A stretch of 64,000 bases of DNA from a bacterium (GTDB lineage: Bacteria; Bacillota; Bacilli; Lactobacillales; Streptococcaceae). Both the position numbers and the translations under genes were made by a program. Numbering within the stretch: position 1 is the stretch's first letter; every line of letters starts with the position of its first letter. A model generated the notes under the pieces. That model saw nothing but the letters and a program-made list of their open reading frames with translations. It searched no databases and was not told the DNA's origin. This document shows positions 55,424 through 64,000 of the stretch, one piece after another. The DNA lies in the NCBI GenBank assembly GCA_905221385.1, contig CAJNCV010000003.1, positions 62,001-126,000 on the forward strand, given 5' to 3'.

Positions 55424-57382
55424 ATGAAAAAGTCTAAGGCCAAGTATCTGACACTGGCAAGTGTCGTGTTAAGCGCAGGTATCTTACTGAGCGCATGTGG
55501 GAACTCAGCAAGTTCATCCAAAACATACAATTATGTTTACTCGAGCGATCCATCTAGTTTGAACTATCTGGCAGAAAACCGTGCAACAACCAATGACATC
55601 GTGACCAATTTGGTGGATGGGTTGATGGAAAACGACCAATACGGTAACTATGTGCCATCTTTGGCAGAGGATTGGACTGTTTCTCAGGACGGTTTGACCT
55701 ATACCTACAAGCTTCGTAAAGATGCCAAGTGGTATACATACGAAGGTGAAGAATACGCCCCTGTAACTGCTCAAGACTTTGTGACAGGTTTGAAATATGC
55801 GGCAGATAAAAAATCTGAAGCCTTGTACCTGGTTCAAGACTCGGTAGCAGGTTTGGATGACTATATCAACGGTAAAACAACAGACTTTTCAACTGTCGGT
55901 GTTAAGGCGATTGACGACCAAACGGTTCAGTACACTTTGACTCGACCAGAACCTTACTGGAATTCTAAAACAACTTCAACCATTCTCTTCCCTGTCAATG
56001 CTGATTTCTTGAAATCAAAAGGGGATGATTTTGGTAAGGTTGATCCTTCTAACATTTTGTACAATGGTCCCTTCTTGATGAAGTCCTTTGTTTCAAAATC
56101 CGTCATCGAATACAAGAAAAATCCGAATTACTGGGATGCTAAAAATGTCTTTGTGGACGATGTGAAATTGACCTATTATGATGGAAGTGACCAAGATGCC
56201 CTAGCACGTAACTTTACAGAAGGAGTATACAGCTACGCACGTCTCTATCCAAATAGCTCAAGTTTTGAAGGGATTAAAGAGAAGAATAAGGACAATATCA
56301 TCTACAGCATGCAAGATGCCACTTCTTTCTACTTGAACTTTAACCTAGATAGAAAATCTTATAATTTCACTTCTAAAACGACTGACATCGAAAAGAAATC
56401 TACCCAAGAAGCAGTTCTGAATAAAAACTTCCGCCAAGCTATCAATTTTGCCTACAACCGTACGGCCTATGGGGCACAATCTCAAGGGGAAGACGGAGCA
56501 ACGAAGATTATTCGTAACCTAGTTGTACCTCCTACATTTGTAAGTATCAACGGAAAAGACTTTGGCGATGTTGTTTCAGAAAAGATGGTCAACTATGGTC
56601 AAGAATGGCAAGGAATCAACTTTGCAGACGCGCAAGATCCATACTACAATCCTGACAAGGCTAAAGCTAAGTTTGCGGAAGCTAAGAAAGAACTAGAAGC
56701 CAAAGGTGTTCAGTTCCCGATTCACTTGGATAAGACTGTAGAAATGACCAATAAGACAGAAATTCAAGAAATTAGCTCAATGAAGCAATCCATCGAATCT
56801 GTTCTTGGAACTGAGAACGTGGTTATCGATATCCAACAACTGTCAACAGAGGATTATGATAGCTCTGGTTATTTAGCTCAGACAGCAGCCCAGAAGGATT
56901 TTGACCTTTACAATGGTGGTTGGAGTGCGGACTACTTGGATCCATCAAGCTATCTTGATATCTTTAGCGTGAAAAGCGGTGGAATGTTACAAAACCTTGG
57001 TTTAGAGCCAGGTGAAGTCAATGACAAAGCCAAGGCGGTTGGACTTGATACCTATACTGAAATGTTGGAAGAAGCCAATAAAGAGCAGGATCCAGCGAAA
57101 CGTTATGAAAAATATGCTGAAGTTCAAGCTTGGCTCGTTGATAGCGCCCTTGCAATTCCAAACGTTTCTAAGGGTGGAACACCTAGCTTGAGAAAGACAG
57201 TTCCATTCTCAGCACCATTCTCACAAGCTGGAAATAAGGGTGTAGAGTCATACAAGTACCTCAAGTTGCAAGATAAGACGGTGACAACTGCTGAGTACGA
57301 AAAGGCTAAAGAAAAATGGCTGAAAGAAAAAGAAGAATCAAATAAAAAAGCCCAAGAAGAACTGGCAAAACATGTTAAATAA
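55424..57382 (+). CDS. aliB: Oligopeptide-binding lipoprotein (AliB-like)
   Basis: This 652-residue substrate-binding lipoprotein has a signal peptide ending in the lipobox LLSACG (Cys near residue 25) and the SBP_bac_5 fold (DPSSLNYLAE, LVDGLMENDQYGNYVPSLAEDW, YNGPFLMKSF). It belongs to the AmiA/AliA/AliB set that captures peptides for the Ami transporter. The permease and ATPase genes are elsewhere, as in pneumococcus. The C-terminus is Lys/Glu-rich. AliB peptide binding can influence competence and niche sensing in relatives. Confidence 0.92.
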   Translation: MKKSKAKYLTLASVVLSAGILLSACGNSASSSKTYNYVYSSDPSSLNYLAENRATTNDIVTNLVDGLMENDQYGNYVPSLAEDWTVSQDGLTYTYKLRKDAKWYTYEGEEYAPVTAQDFVTGLKYAADKKSEALYLVQDSVAGLDDYINGKTTDFSTVGVKAIDDQTVQYTLTRPEPYWNSKTTSTILFPVNADFLKSKGDDFGKVDPSNILYNGPFLMKSFVSKSVIEYKKNPNYWDAKNVFVDDVKLTYYDGSDQDALARNFTEGVYSYARLYPNSSSFEGIKEKNKDNIIYSMQDATSFYLNFNLDRKSYNFTSKTTDIEKKSTQEAVLNKNFRQAINFAYNRTAYGAQSQGEDGATKIIRNLVVPPTFVSINGKDFGDVVSEKMVNYGQEWQGINFADAQDPYYNPDKAKAKFAEAKKELEAKGVQFPIHLDKTVEMTNKTEIQEISSMKQSIESVLGTENVVIDIQQLSTEDYDSSGYLAQTAAQKDFDLYNGGWSADYLDPSSYLDIFSVKSGGMLQNLGLEPGEVNDKAKAVGLDTYTEMLEEANKEQDPAKRYEKYAEVQAWLVDSALAIPNVSKGGTPSLRKTVPFSAPFSQAGNKGVESYKYLKLQDKTVTTAEYEKAKEKWLKEKEESNKKAQEELAKHVK

Positions 57383-57399
57383 CCAGTCTATTCAACAGG

Positions 57400-57434
57400 A
57401 AAAACGATAGTTTCTTAGGGAAGCTATCGTTTTT
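57400..57434 (+). terminator. Terminator after aliB
   Basis: The stem AAAAACGATAG / CTATCGTTTTT encloses a loop and ends in T. Confidence 0.9.
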
Positions 57435-57528
57435 ATATAGTTTGAAACTATAACTAGCTCTTGAAAACAAGAAAATGAGTTAGTGAAAATAAGTGGTACA
57501 ATAGTTACTATAGATTTGGAGGTATTGT

Positions 57529-58623
57529 ATGAGCAAAGAACTACACGTCAACACAATTTTGGCCCAGGCGGGAATCAAGTCAGATAAGGCGACAGGTGCC
57601 TTGGTGACACCACTACATTTTTCAACAACTTATCAGCATCCAGAGTTTGGCCAGTCTACTGGATTTGACTATACGCGGACTAAAAACCCAACTCGCAGTA
57701 AGGCAGAGGAGGTCTTGGCTGCGATTGAATCAGCAGACTATGCCCTAGCAACGAGCTCAGGTATGGCTGCGATTGTACTGGCCTTTAGTGTTTTTCCAGT
57801 AGGAAGTAAAGTCTTGGCTGTGCGCGATCTGTATGGGGGTTCTTTCCGTTGGTTCAACCAAGTGGAGCAGGAAGGTCGGTTCCATTTTACCTATGCCAAT
57901 ACAGAAGAAGAGCTGATTGCTGAGTTAGAGAAAGATGTGGATGTTCTCTATATTGAAACACCAACTAATCCCTTGATGTTGGAATTTGATATTGCAAAAC
58001 TAGCCAAACTAGCTCATGCCAAGGGTGCAAAGGTAGTGGTGGACAATACCTTCTACAGTCCGATTTACCAACGTCCGATTGAAGACGGTGCGGATATTGT
58101 TCTTCATTCAGCAACCAAGTATCTAGCAGGACACAATGATGTCTTGGCTGGGGTGGTTGTGACTAATAGTTTAGAACTATATGAACAACTGTTCTACAAT
58201 TTGAATACGACAGGGGCGGTCTTGTCGCCATTTGATAGTTATCAGTTGATTCGTGGTCTCAAAACCTTGTCTCTTCGTATGGAACGTTCTACAGCCAATG
58301 CCCAAGAAGTGGTTGCCTTTTTAAAGGATTCGTCTGCTGTCAAGGAAGTGCTCTATACAGGACGTGGGGGGATGATTTCTTTTAAAGTAGTGGATGAAAA
58401 ACGTATTCCTCATATTTTAAATAGCTTGAAGGTCTTCTCTTTTGCGGAAAGTTTGGGTGGGGTAGAGAGTCTGATTACCTATCCGACAACTCAGACTCAT
58501 GCGGATATTCCAGCAGAAGTGCGCCATTCCTATGGCTTAACAGATGACCTCTTGCGCTTGTCAATTGGGATTGAAGATGCTAGAGATTTGATTGCGGACT
58601 TGCATCAAGCTTTGGAAGGATAA
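57529..58623 (+). CDS. Cystathionine gamma-synthase or beta-lyase (Cys/Met metabolism PLP enzyme)
   Basis: This 364-residue fold-type I PLP enzyme of the Cys/Met family has DYTRTKNPTRSKAEEVLA near residue 48, YGGSFRW (about 102), IETPTNPL (about 144) and the PLP lysine motif LHSATKYLAGHNDVLAG (about 187). The sequence alone does not tell gamma-synthase from beta-lyase. Together with the next gene it forms a two-gene unit for sulfur amino acid metabolism (methionine and cysteine interconversion). The start codon of the next gene is 8 bases after the stop. Confidence 0.88.
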   Translation: MSKELHVNTILAQAGIKSDKATGALVTPLHFSTTYQHPEFGQSTGFDYTRTKNPTRSKAEEVLAAIESADYALATSSGMAAIVLAFSVFPVGSKVLAVRDLYGGSFRWFNQVEQEGRFHFTYANTEEELIAELEKDVDVLYIETPTNPLMLEFDIAKLAKLAHAKGAKVVVDNTFYSPIYQRPIEDGADIVLHSATKYLAGHNDVLAGVVVTNSLELYEQLFYNLNTTGAVLSPFDSYQLIRGLKTLSLRMERSTANAQEVVAFLKDSSAVKEVLYTGRGGMISFKVVDEKRIPHILNSLKVFSFAESLGGVESLITYPTTQTHADIPAEVRHSYGLTDDLLRLSIGIEDARDLIADLHQALEG

Positions 58624-58630
58624 GATAGAT

Positions 58631-59797
58631 ATGGGAAAATATGATTTTACAAGCCTGCCCAATCGTTTTGGGCACCATACCTATAAATGGAAAGAAGCGG
58701 AAGCTGATCGAGAAGTTCTACCAGCCTGGATAGCAGATATGGACTTTGTGGTTTTGCCTGAAGTTCGACAAGCTATACAAACCTACGCAGATCAGTTGGT
58801 CTATGGCTATACCTATGCTAGCGATGCTTTGATTCAGTCTGTTCAGGATTGGGAAGCCAGTCAACACGGGTATCACTTTGACAAGGATGCCCTCGTCTTT
58901 ATCGAGGGTGTGGTACCAGCTATTTCAACAGCTATTCAAGCCTTTACAAAAGAAGGAGAGGCTGTTCTGATTAACACACCGGTCTATCCACCCTTTGCCC
59001 GCAGTGTCAAACTGAACAATCGCAGATTGATTACCAATTCTTTGGTGGAAAAGGATGGGCTGTTTGAGATTGATTTTGACCAGCTGGAAAAGGAATTAGT
59101 AGAAGAGGATGTGAAGCTTTATATCCTTTGCAATCCTCACAATCCTGGTGGACGTGTTTGGGAAAAGGAAGTGTTAGAAAAGATTGGGCATCTCTGCCAA
59201 AAACATGGTGTTTTGTTGGTTTCAGATGAGATTCACCAAGATTTGGCCCTCTTTGGTCACAAACACCAGTCTTTTAATACCATTGATCCTGCTTTTAAAG
59301 ACTTCGCCCTTATCTTGAGCAGTGCCACTAAGACCTTTAATATTGCTGGGACCAAGAATTCCTATGCAGTTATTGAAAATCCCAAGCTTCGTGTGGCTTT
59401 CCAAAAACGCCAGTTGGCTAATAACCAACATGAAATCTCAGGCTTGGGTTATTTAGCGACAGAAGCTGCCTACCGTTATGGCAAGGACTGGTTAGGAGAG
59501 TTAAAAGAAGTCATCGAGGACCACATTAACTATGTAGTGGATGTTTTGGGCAACGAAACCAAGATTAAGGTCATGAAACCACAAGGTACCTACTTGATCT
59601 GGCTTGATTTTTCAGCCTATGACCTAACGGATGACCGCTTGCAAGAGCTTTTGAAGAATGAAGCCAAGGTTATCTTGAACCGAGGTTTGGACTTTGGGGA
59701 GGAGGGAACTCTTCATGCCCGCCTCAATGTAGCCATGCCGAAGTCAGTACTAGAAGAAGTTTGCCAACGCATCGTGACCACTTTTGCTACACTTTAA
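58631..59797 (+). CDS. patB: MalY/PatB-type pyridoxal enzyme (C-S lyase)
   Basis: This 388-residue class-I-fold PLP enzyme has LPAWIADMDF (about residue 29), LCNPHNPGGRVW (about 174), SDEIHQDL (about 199) and the PLP lysine in SATKTFNIAG (about 235), as in PatB/MalY beta-C-S lyases. It likely cleaves cystathionine and cysteine conjugates to pyruvate, ammonia and a thiol (H2S from cysteine). ATG 58631 is preferred over the in-frame start at 58592, which lies inside the previous gene. Confidence 0.9.
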   Translation: MGKYDFTSLPNRFGHHTYKWKEAEADREVLPAWIADMDFVVLPEVRQAIQTYADQLVYGYTYASDALIQSVQDWEASQHGYHFDKDALVFIEGVVPAISTAIQAFTKEGEAVLINTPVYPPFARSVKLNNRRLITNSLVEKDGLFEIDFDQLEKELVEEDVKLYILCNPHNPGGRVWEKEVLEKIGHLCQKHGVLLVSDEIHQDLALFGHKHQSFNTIDPAFKDFALILSSATKTFNIAGTKNSYAVIENPKLRVAFQKRQLANNQHEISGLGYLATEAAYRYGKDWLGELKEVIEDHINYVVDVLGNETKIKVMKPQGTYLIWLDFSAYDLTDDRLQELLKNEAKVILNRGLDFGEEGTLHARLNVAMPKSVLEEVCQRIVTTFATL

Positions 59798-59803
59798 AAA
59801 TCC

Positions 59804-59841
59804 AGCCTTCTAGGAGAAAAGTCTTCCTAGAAGGCTATTTT
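59804..59841 (+). terminator. Terminator after patB-like gene
   Basis: The stem AGCCTTCTAGGA / TCCTAGAAGGCT is followed by T. Confidence 0.9.
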
Positions 59842-59889
59842 CGTAGGGGAAAATGTGGTATAATGAAAAGATAAGATAAAGGGGTAACT

Positions 59890-62800
59890 ATGGCTAAATT
59901 GATTCCGGGAAAGTTGCGCATGGAGGGGGTTGCACTCTATGAAACAGGCAACATTGAGATTATCAAGGAAAAAGGGAATCGCCTCTATACTCGTGTGGCG
60001 GGAGAAGACTTGCGCTACAGTTTAGAGGATGATCTGGTTTTTTGTGCTTGCGATTTTTTCCAAAAAAGAGGTTACTGTGTTCACCTAGCAGCGCTCGAGC
60101 ATTATCTGAAGAATGATGAAGAAGGCCAGGTGATTTTACAAGCCTTAGAAAAAGGACATGAAGAGCAAGAAGAGGTCGAAACCAAGGTTAGTTTTGGTGG
60201 TAGTTTTTTGGAGCGTATCCAACCTCAGAAGAGAGAGAAAATCTACACTTTGTCGTCTCAAGGCCAGGTAGAAGCTGGAACCAATCGCCTCCTTTGGACT
60301 CTCCGAATCGGTTTAGTTGATAGTCAAAAATATTATGTCATTCGTGACATCCCTCTCTTTTTGAAGGTCTTGGTCCATCGAAAGCCATATATGATTGGGA
60401 AACACTATGAAAATGACTTGTCTTGGGATGCTTTTGATACAGCTAGTCAAGAAGTTCTTACTTTTTTATGTGGCTTGATTGAGGAGGGACTGAGTCAAGA
60501 CCTCTTTTTCCCCAATCAAGGTCGTCACCTCTTTTTCCCTCTGACCTTTTTTGAGCAAGGAGTGGAGTTGCTGATGAATTTGGAAGATTTTCATTTCGAA
60601 CATCAGATTACTAGTTATGAAAATCTTCTCTTTCATGATTTAGATCCAGAAGCAAACCTTTTCTCTTTTTCCGTGCAGGAGTATCCCGATTATTTTGAGA
60701 TGGAGATTTCTGAAAGTGAGCGAGTTAACGTATTCTATGGGGGAGCGGTTCTCTTTCGTAAGGGGAATCTTTATCTCTTAAACCCTAAACAAATCAGCCT
60801 CCTAAAGGAAATCAAGGAGCTTCCTCAGGAGGAAAGAGGGAGAAAATGCCTCCAGTTTGACAACAGTGATCGTGACCGTCTGGCTGCCTGTCTGCCTTTG
60901 TTTGGACAGCTGGGCACAGTTTCTGCTCCTGAGCGCTTGCAAATCAGACCCTTTTCACCAATCTTTTACTTTGATAGGGAGGATGACGGCCGCATCCGCT
61001 TGAATATTCAGTTTGACTATGGAGATGTTAAGGTAACTAGTCGTCAACAGCTGGAACAATTACCATTTTCAAGCGATGCCGTCTTGGAAAACCAGCTATT
61101 TCAAGTCTGTTTAGGGGCTGGTTTTGAGGCTGATTTTCAGTCTTGGAGACAGGCTTTGAAGCCAGAGGCAGTTTATTCTTTCTTTCACCATACGATTCCA
61201 GCTTTTGAGAAGTTGGGCCAGGTCTTCTTATCTGATGAGATAAATCAGCTCTACAGCGTCCAAGCTCCTCAGGTTCAGATTGAGTCCAAGGGAGGACTGT
61301 TGGAAATTCAATTTGATTTCCAAGGGATTGCCCAAGAAGAGATTGATCAAGCTCTTAAAGCCCTGACCAGCAATCAGGATTTCTATATCAGTTCCTCTGA
61401 CCAAGTGTACTTTTTTGATGAGGAAACCAAGCAGATTCGTCAAAATTTGCAGGAACTGGGGGTTGAGCTAAAAGATGGTTCTTTTCAGGCTCGGAAATCC
61501 CTAGCTTACAGTCTGTCTCAGCTTTTTGAAGGTCGAGACAGGATTTCCTTCTCGGAAGAATTTCAGCATTTAGCTCATGATTTGACCCATCCAGAGGACT
61601 TTCCTTTGGGAGATATACGGGTTCAGGCGAGTTTGAGAGACTATCAGGAAAAGGGAGTCCGTTGGCTCCAGATGCTTCACCACTATGGCTTTGGTGGCAT
61701 CCTAGCCGATGATATGGGACTGGGAAAAACACTGCAAACTATTGCTTTTTTGACGAGTCAGGTGACCGAAGATAGTCGGGTCTTGATTTTGGCACCGTCA
61801 GGTTTGATCTACAATTGGGCAGATGAATTCAGGAAATTTGCCCCACAGTTGGATTTGGCTGTCGTTCATGGTTTGAAAGCGAATCGAGAAGAGATTCTTT
61901 CTCAAAATCATCAAATCTATGTGACCAGCTATGCGAGCTTTCGTCAAGACAGTGACCTCTATCAAGAGATGGCTTTTGATTTTCTCTTCTTAGATGAAGC
62001 CCAGGTCATGAAAAATGCCCAGACCAAGATTGCTCAGAGTTTGCGCCAGTTTGTGGTGCCAGCAGTCTTTGCTTTGTCAGGTACGCCCATCGAAAACCAT
62101 TTAGGAGAGTTGTGGTCTATCTTTCAAATTGTGCTTCCGGGGCTCTTACCAAGTAAAAAGGAGTTTATGAAATTACCGGCTGACCGAGTCGCGCAGTTTA
62201 TCAAGCCCTTTGTCATGAGGCGTAAGAAAGAAGAAGTCCTTACAGAACTACCTGACCTGATCGAAGTCGTCTATAAAAATGAACTGGAAGACCAGCAGAA
62301 GGCCATCTATCTAGCCCAGTTGCAACAGATGCGAGACCGCCTAGCGCAAGTGACAGATCAAGAATTCCAGAGAAGTCGGGTAGAAATCTTATCTGGACTC
62401 ATGCGTTTGCGCCAGATCTGCGATACGCCAGCTCTCTTCATGGACGATTACCAAGGAGCTAGTGGTAAATTGGATAGTCTTCGAGATTTATTGCTACAAG
62501 TGGCTGATGGTGGGCATCGGGTCTTGATTTTCTCCCAGTTCAAAGGAATGTTGGAAAAAATCGAGCAAGAACTCCCAGACTTGGGCTTGACCTCCTTCAA
62601 AATCACAGGTTCAACTCCTGCTCATGACAGACAGGAGATGACCAAGGCCTTTAACCAAGGGGAGAGAGATGCCTTTCTCATCTCTCTGAAGGCGGGTGGT
62701 GTTGGTCTCAATCTAACGGGAGCTGATACGGTTATTTTGGTTGACCTTTGGTGGAATCCCGCTGTCGAAGCCCAGGCTATCGGACGAGCCCACCGCATGG

Positions 62801-62985
62801 GGCAGGAGCAGATGGTCGAGGTCTATCGTTTGATTACCAAGGGAACCATTGAAGAAAAGATCCAAGAACTTCAAGAACAAAAGAAACATTTGGTTTCCCA
62901 AGTTTTAGATGGTACGGAGTCGCGTGCGAGTCTCAGTCTGGCAGAAATTCGTGAAATTTTGGGAATTTCTGAAGCCAGCACTTGA
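59890..62985 (+). CDS. SNF2-family DNA helicase/translocase with SWIM zinc finger
   Basis: This 1031-residue protein has an N-terminal SWIM zinc finger (CACDFF...GYCVHLAALEHYL, about 51-74), a long middle domain of the bacterial SNF2 assoc. type (to about 570), the SNF2 ATPase with Walker A DDMGLGKTLQT (about 612), the DEAx box FLDEAQVMKN (about 703), then the helicase C-terminal lobe with SGLMRLRQICDTPAL, ILIFSQF, SLKAGGVGLNLTGADTV and QAIGRAHRMGQ. By family it is a DNA translocase that remodels protein-DNA complexes or aids repair; direct function unknown. The full length is typical of Firmicutes. Confidence 0.92.
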   Translation: MAKLIPGKLRMEGVALYETGNIEIIKEKGNRLYTRVAGEDLRYSLEDDLVFCACDFFQKRGYCVHLAALEHYLKNDEEGQVILQALEKGHEEQEEVETKVSFGGSFLERIQPQKREKIYTLSSQGQVEAGTNRLLWTLRIGLVDSQKYYVIRDIPLFLKVLVHRKPYMIGKHYENDLSWDAFDTASQEVLTFLCGLIEEGLSQDLFFPNQGRHLFFPLTFFEQGVELLMNLEDFHFEHQITSYENLLFHDLDPEANLFSFSVQEYPDYFEMEISESERVNVFYGGAVLFRKGNLYLLNPKQISLLKEIKELPQEERGRKCLQFDNSDRDRLAACLPLFGQLGTVSAPERLQIRPFSPIFYFDREDDGRIRLNIQFDYGDVKVTSRQQLEQLPFSSDAVLENQLFQVCLGAGFEADFQSWRQALKPEAVYSFFHHTIPAFEKLGQVFLSDEINQLYSVQAPQVQIESKGGLLEIQFDFQGIAQEEIDQALKALTSNQDFYISSSDQVYFFDEETKQIRQNLQELGVELKDGSFQARKSLAYSLSQLFEGRDRISFSEEFQHLAHDLTHPEDFPLGDIRVQASLRDYQEKGVRWLQMLHHYGFGGILADDMGLGKTLQTIAFLTSQVTEDSRVLILAPSGLIYNWADEFRKFAPQLDLAVVHGLKANREEILSQNHQIYVTSYASFRQDSDLYQEMAFDFLFLDEAQVMKNAQTKIAQSLRQFVVPAVFALSGTPIENHLGELWSIFQIVLPGLLPSKKEFMKLPADRVAQFIKPFVMRRKKEEVLTELPDLIEVVYKNELEDQQKAIYLAQLQQMRDRLAQVTDQEFQRSRVEILSGLMRLRQICDTPALFMDDYQGASGKLDSLRDLLLQVADGGHRVLIFSQFKGMLEKIEQELPDLGLTSFKITGSTPAHDRQEMTKAFNQGERDAFLISLKAGGVGLNLTGADTVILVDLWWNPAVEAQAIGRAHRMGQEQMVEVYRLITKGTIEEKIQELQEQKKHLVSQVLDGTESRASLSLAEIREILGISEAST

Positions 62986-63032
62986 AAAATCAAGACAATA
63001 CGCTATAATGAAGTGTTGAAAGGAAATACAAA

Positions 63033-63644
63033 ATGAAACAAGATAGATTTCCATTGGTGTCAGATGATGAGATCATGCTGACCAAAATGCCAGTCATGGA
63101 CTTGTACGATGAGTCAGACTTTATTAGCAATATCAAGGGTGATTACCGCGATAAGAACTATTTGGAATGGTCTCCTATCAATGAGGAAGAAACCGTAGTT
63201 TCTCCAGTGGTTAATAAGGAGTCAAAGCCAAGTCCAGAACCTAAAAAAGTTGAAAAAACGTATGCTGAATTGGCTCGAGAAGAGGCGCGTGCGGACTTAA
63301 AGAAGAAACGTTCAGCCAAGTATTTGACTCAGGATGTTAGTCATACTAGACGACACAATGGTTCAACACTTGTTCGTCAAGGAAACCAACCAATAGCACC
63401 ATTTCAAAAGGAAAATCCAGGTGAGTTTGCCAAATTTAGTAAAAACTTGAGCCAGTCTCACTATATCTTAGCTGAGGAGGTTGGCCAAGTGGCGAATCCA
63501 ACTCCGAAAACCCAAACGGAAAAAGCCAAAAAGAACAACTATGATTTTCTAAAGAAGAGTCAAATCTATAATAAAAAGAATAAGCAAACAGAACAGGAAC
63601 GTCAGGTTGCCCAAGAGTTGAATCTGACAAGAATTACTGAGTAG
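63033..63644 (+). CDS. Conserved hypothetical protein, charged, upstream of murC
   Basis: This 203-residue protein is soluble, acidic then basic, with a Lys/Glu-rich centre ([23 protein letters not shown], split by charge) and Pro/Gln-rich linkers. No domain is recognised. Its start is close to murC and in pneumococcus the same gene lies between the SNF2 gene and murC. Function unknown. It is probably co-transcribed with murC, which starts 11 bases later. Confidence 0.8.
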   Translation: MKQDRFPLVSDDEIMLTKMPVMDLYDESDFISNIKGDYRDKNYLEWSPINEEETVVSPVVNKESKPSPEPKKVEKTYAELAREEARADLKKKRSAKYLTQDVSHTRRHNGSTLVRQGNQPIAPFQKENPGEFAKFSKNLSQSHYILAEEVGQVANPTPKTQTEKAKKNNYDFLKKSQIYNKKNKQTEQERQVAQELNLTRITE

Positions 63645-63655
63645 GGGAGAAAAGC

Positions 63656-64000
63656 ATGTCAAAAACATATCATTTTATTGGAATCAAGGGATCAGGGATG
63701 AGTGCCCTAGCCTTGATGTTGCACCAAATGGGACACAAGGTTCAAGGTTCAGACGTTGAAAAATACTACTTTACTCAACGTGGACTAGAGCAGGCAGGGA
63801 TTGCGATTCTTCCTTTTGATGAAAAGAACCTACAAGGTGATGTGGAGATTATCGCGGGAAACGCCTTCCGTCCAGATAACAACGTTGAAATCGCCTATGC
63901 AGATCAAAATGGTATCAGCTACAAACGTTACCATGAATTCCTAGGTAGCTTTATGCGCGACTTTGTCAGCATGGGAGTGGCAGGAGCTCATGGAAAAACT
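63656..64000 (+). CDS. murC: UDP-N-acetylmuramate-L-alanine ligase, N-terminal part
   Basis: The first 115 codons are present: [17 protein letters not shown] (UDP-binding loop at about residue 6), [18 protein letters not shown], and finally the start of the ATP loop GAHGKT at the right edge. MurC attaches L-Ala to UDP-MurNAc. GGGGAGAAAAGC precedes the ATG. The gene continues outside the window. Confidence 0.95.
   Translation, partial: MSKTYHFIGIKGSGMSALALMLHQMGHKVQGSDVEKYYFTQRGLEQAGIAILPFDEKNLQGDVEIIAGNAFRPDNNVEIAYADQNGISYKRYHEFLGSFMRDFVSMGVAGAHGKT

Overview
This window is chromosomal DNA from a streptococcus of the mitis group. Streptococcus mitis or a very close relative of S. pneumoniae is the best fit. 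The evidence is a BOX repeat after thyA, a remnant of an IS1167-type (ISL3 family) insertion sequence, a choline-binding amidase, a BgaA-type surface beta-galactosidase with a YSIRK signal and an LPNTG anchor, a lysine-type MurE, and housekeeping gene blocks arranged as in pneumococcus. The species call is an inference; no marker gene here settles it.

Layout. 1-6506: end of a ROK glucokinase, a small HD protein, thyA, a BOX element, a DUF3042 protein, then a tight run miaA-hflX-hypothetical-rnz-SDR. 6507-23115: accessory region with a 2326-residue BgaA-like beta-galactosidase, then a five-gene cluster made of homologues of the accessory Sec proteins Asp1, Asp2 and Asp3, a very serine-rich protein with eight 144-bp repeats, and a shortened GH1-like protein, ending in a decayed IS1167-like element. 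23253-26533: a three-gene ABC-2 exporter, tRNA-Thr(CGT), and a small membrane protein gene broken by a TGA codon. 26562-31102: choline-binding amidase, a MtaR/CpsY-type LysR regulator, yqgQ, a rhodanese-fold protein without its cysteine, a small membrane protein, and a frameshifted rsuA. 31263-38685: typA-DUF3165, murD-murG-divIB, and pyrF-pyrE behind a PyrR-type attenuator. 38863-45738: FMN reductase, MarR regulator, TseB-like protein, aspartate aminotransferase, asnS, an MFS transporter, and rpsF-ssb-rpsR. 46027-64000: GNAT, a HAD-cyclophilin fusion, an S1 protein, methyltransferase, GIY-YIG, ppaC, a papain-like protein, DUF1803, CsbD, murE, a MurJ/YtgP-type flippase, AliB, two PLP sulfur-amino-acid enzymes, a SNF2 helicase, a hypothetical protein and the start of murC.

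Most housekeeping genes serve cell-wall precursor synthesis (murC, murD, murE, murG, flippase, divIB), translation and its RNAs (miaA, rnz, hflX, typA, asnS, rpsF, rpsR) and pyrimidine supply (thyA, pyrF, pyrE).

The most unusual part is 13855-22070. Asp1-3 normally act with SecA2, SecY2 and the GtfA/GtfB glycosyltransferases to modify and export a serine-rich-repeat adhesin. Here only Asp1-3 are present. The adjacent serine-rich protein has neither a recognisable accessory-Sec signal peptide nor an LPXTG anchor, the Asp3 homologue carries a second domain that looks like a serine-less copy of the Asp2 hydrolase fold, and the last gene is a GH1 protein with a damaged active-site motif. This may be a stripped-down or repurposed branch of the accessory Sec system, or a decaying locus. 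Sequence alone cannot decide between these.
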